Assembly (NCBI GenBank): GCA_020639155.1
Contig: JACKHF010000001.1
Span: 2,446,578 to 2,510,577, forward strand
DNA: 64,000 nt
Source of the DNA: Phycisphaeraceae bacterium
GTDB taxonomy: Bacteria > Planctomycetota > Phycisphaerae > Phycisphaerales > UBA1924
Reading direction: 5' to 3'
Part shown: in pieces, positions 63,273 to 64,000 of the stretch
Layout: every line of letters starts with the position of its first letter
Position numbering within the stretch: position 1 is the first letter of the stretch
The notes under the pieces: model-generated
Told to the model about the DNA's origin: nothing
The model's input: only the letters and a program-made list of their open reading frames with translations
Databases searched by the model: none
Translations under genes and position numbers: made by a program

Positions 63273-63557
63273 ATGAGAGACAACGACCCCACCTGTCCAA
63301 TATGCCGTGCGAAGGTGCAACGACGCGCCGCCCCAGGCCAGGACTGGATGTGGGATGCAATTCCGTACTATGAGCTACTTGACGTTGCAAGGGCGCGAAT
63401 CAGTGAGTGCGAGTCGCGCTCAGATGAAGAGATACGGTGCTGCGCTGTGGAGGTTGTTCAAGCCCACCTCTGCAAGTGCTGCAGCACCGAGCCGACCATC
63501 GTTGGCGCTATCGTCGATGAGTTTGTCAGAGCACTTCACGACAAGACCAAGCCGTAG
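63273..63557 (+). CDS. Small cysteine-rich hypothetical protein
   Basis: A 94-residue frame starting MRDNDPTCPICRAKVQ with AGAGG five bases upstream. Seven cysteines: CPIC, a single C in the middle, CC, and CKCC near the end, an arrangement fitting a metal site. The rest is helical (IPYYELLDVARARISE, TIVGAIVDEFVRALHD). I do not recognise the family. It faces the Rrf2 gene tail to tail, with 2 bases between the stops. Confidence 0.55.
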   Translation: MRDNDPTCPICRAKVQRRAAPGQDWMWDAIPYYELLDVARARISECESRSDEEIRCCAVEVVQAHLCKCCSTEPTIVGAIVDEFVRALHDKTKP

Positions 63558-63559
63558 CC

Positions 63560-63997
63560 TCATCGTCCGAGATCAACCGTAAGCTCCAGCAGGTCAGCTC
63601 GGTGGCCATGCACGAGTGTCGACAATGTCGCCCTGTCAAGCTCACTGAGAAATGCCTCCCTCGCGCTGTGAAGAACCGCAGCAAGTCCGCAGGAATCCTC
63701 GATGCGGCATCCTCCTGAAGTGCGAAAGCACTCCACTAGATCCATGTCTGGCTCAATTGCGCGAACCACATCGCCCACCACAAGCGTCGACGGGTCTGCG
63801 GCAAGCTCAACTCCGCCACCGCGACCACGACTCGTCCAGACCCAGCCTTCGTCCTGGAGCGCCTGCACGACTTTCGTCAGGTGATGGGCCGACACGTTAA
63901 GCCAGCGAGCCATCTCCGCAACCGTGAGCCGCTCCTGCCGGGCAGTGAGCAGCATCAGCACACGAAGCGCGTAGTCGGTTCGCTCAGCAAGCCGCAT
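63560..63997 (-). CDS. Rrf2/NsrR-type transcriptional regulator
   Basis: A 145-residue protein. MRLAERTDYALRVLMLLTA, TVAEMARWLNVSAHHLTKVVQAL and SRGRGGGVELA are the Rrf2 winged helix. The cluster loop is VECFRTSGGCRIEDSCGLAAVL, three cysteines (C-x6-C-x5-C) that would hold an iron-sulphur cluster as in NsrR or IscR. NsrR senses nitric oxide; spacing here is closest to NsrR. Its targets are not visible. Its start lies 4 bases from the window edge. Confidence 0.9.
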   Translation of the reverse strand: MRLAERTDYALRVLMLLTARQERLTVAEMARWLNVSAHHLTKVVQALQDEGWVWTSRGRGGGVELAADPSTLVVGDVVRAIEPDMDLVECFRTSGGCRIEDSCGLAAVLHSAREAFLSELDRATLSTLVHGHRADLLELTVDLGR

Positions 63998-64000
63998 CGA

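Overview
The window looks like chromosomal DNA of a planctomycete, most likely of the Phycisphaerae type. This is inferred from three things: a secreted metallopeptidase ending in two aspartate-rich LNxFDYICF repeats, short C-rich zinc-ribbon membrane proteins of the CxxCxYNL type, and a dense housekeeping gene set with a GC-rich, GAT/GCG-leaning codon style. No rRNA and no CRISPR array is visible. Two tRNA genes (Phe-GAA and Leu-UAA) and one TPP riboswitch are present.

Layout. 1-14.6 kb is core chromosome: the purF 5' part (cut by the window edge), rpsD, a thioredoxin-like lipoprotein, a receiver-domain protein, a PBP4-type D,D-carboxypeptidase, a UbiD/UbiA pair that fits menaquinone synthesis, the ribH-nusB-ftsY operon and an orphan OppF-type ATPase. 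14.64-34.36 kb is an integrated genetic element of about 19.6 kb inserted in the 3' end of tRNA-Phe. It carries a tyrosine recombinase whose last codons are the antisense of the tRNA, an XRE repressor, a CHC2-TOPRIM-RecA-like replication protein and two small HTH proteins. Its cargo is a Res-Mod-DUF429 restriction-modification operon, a complete imuA-imuB-dnaE2 mutagenic polymerase operon and a divergent SRAP (HMCES/YedK) gene. A 34-bp direct repeat bounds it. The right boundary also holds about 150 bp of a second, decayed integrase, so an older element lies beyond it.

34.5-38.5 kb is a scarred zone with YD-repeat (RHS) gene remnants, a duplicated copy of the kynU 5' region, a Sel1-repeat lipoprotein and small proteins. 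38.5-59.7 kb returns to core genes: kynU-kmo (kynurenine pathway), a GNAT, a TPP-riboswitch-controlled DinB-like gene plus thiC, the secreted metallopeptidase, a FolD homologue lacking all three classical catalytic residues, tatA, mrdA-rodA (cell elongation), rsmG-dinG, a phosphohexomutase, a membrane-embedded P-loop ATPase and tRNA-Leu. 59.7-64 kb has a different codon style and holds a redox or nitrosative-stress-like set: cytochrome b561, a membrane HTH regulator, a thioredoxin-fold protein, a MarR regulator with a perfect 12-bp inverted-repeat operator and a C-terminal cysteine cluster, DUF488 and an Rrf2/NsrR-type regulator.

The most interesting parts are the mobile element, which joins restriction with a transferable error-prone repair set; the coiled-coil insertion in its methyltransferase; and the FolD homologue with K, Q and D of the catalytic triad replaced by Q, H and E. 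All functions are assigned by reading motifs; no database search was run.
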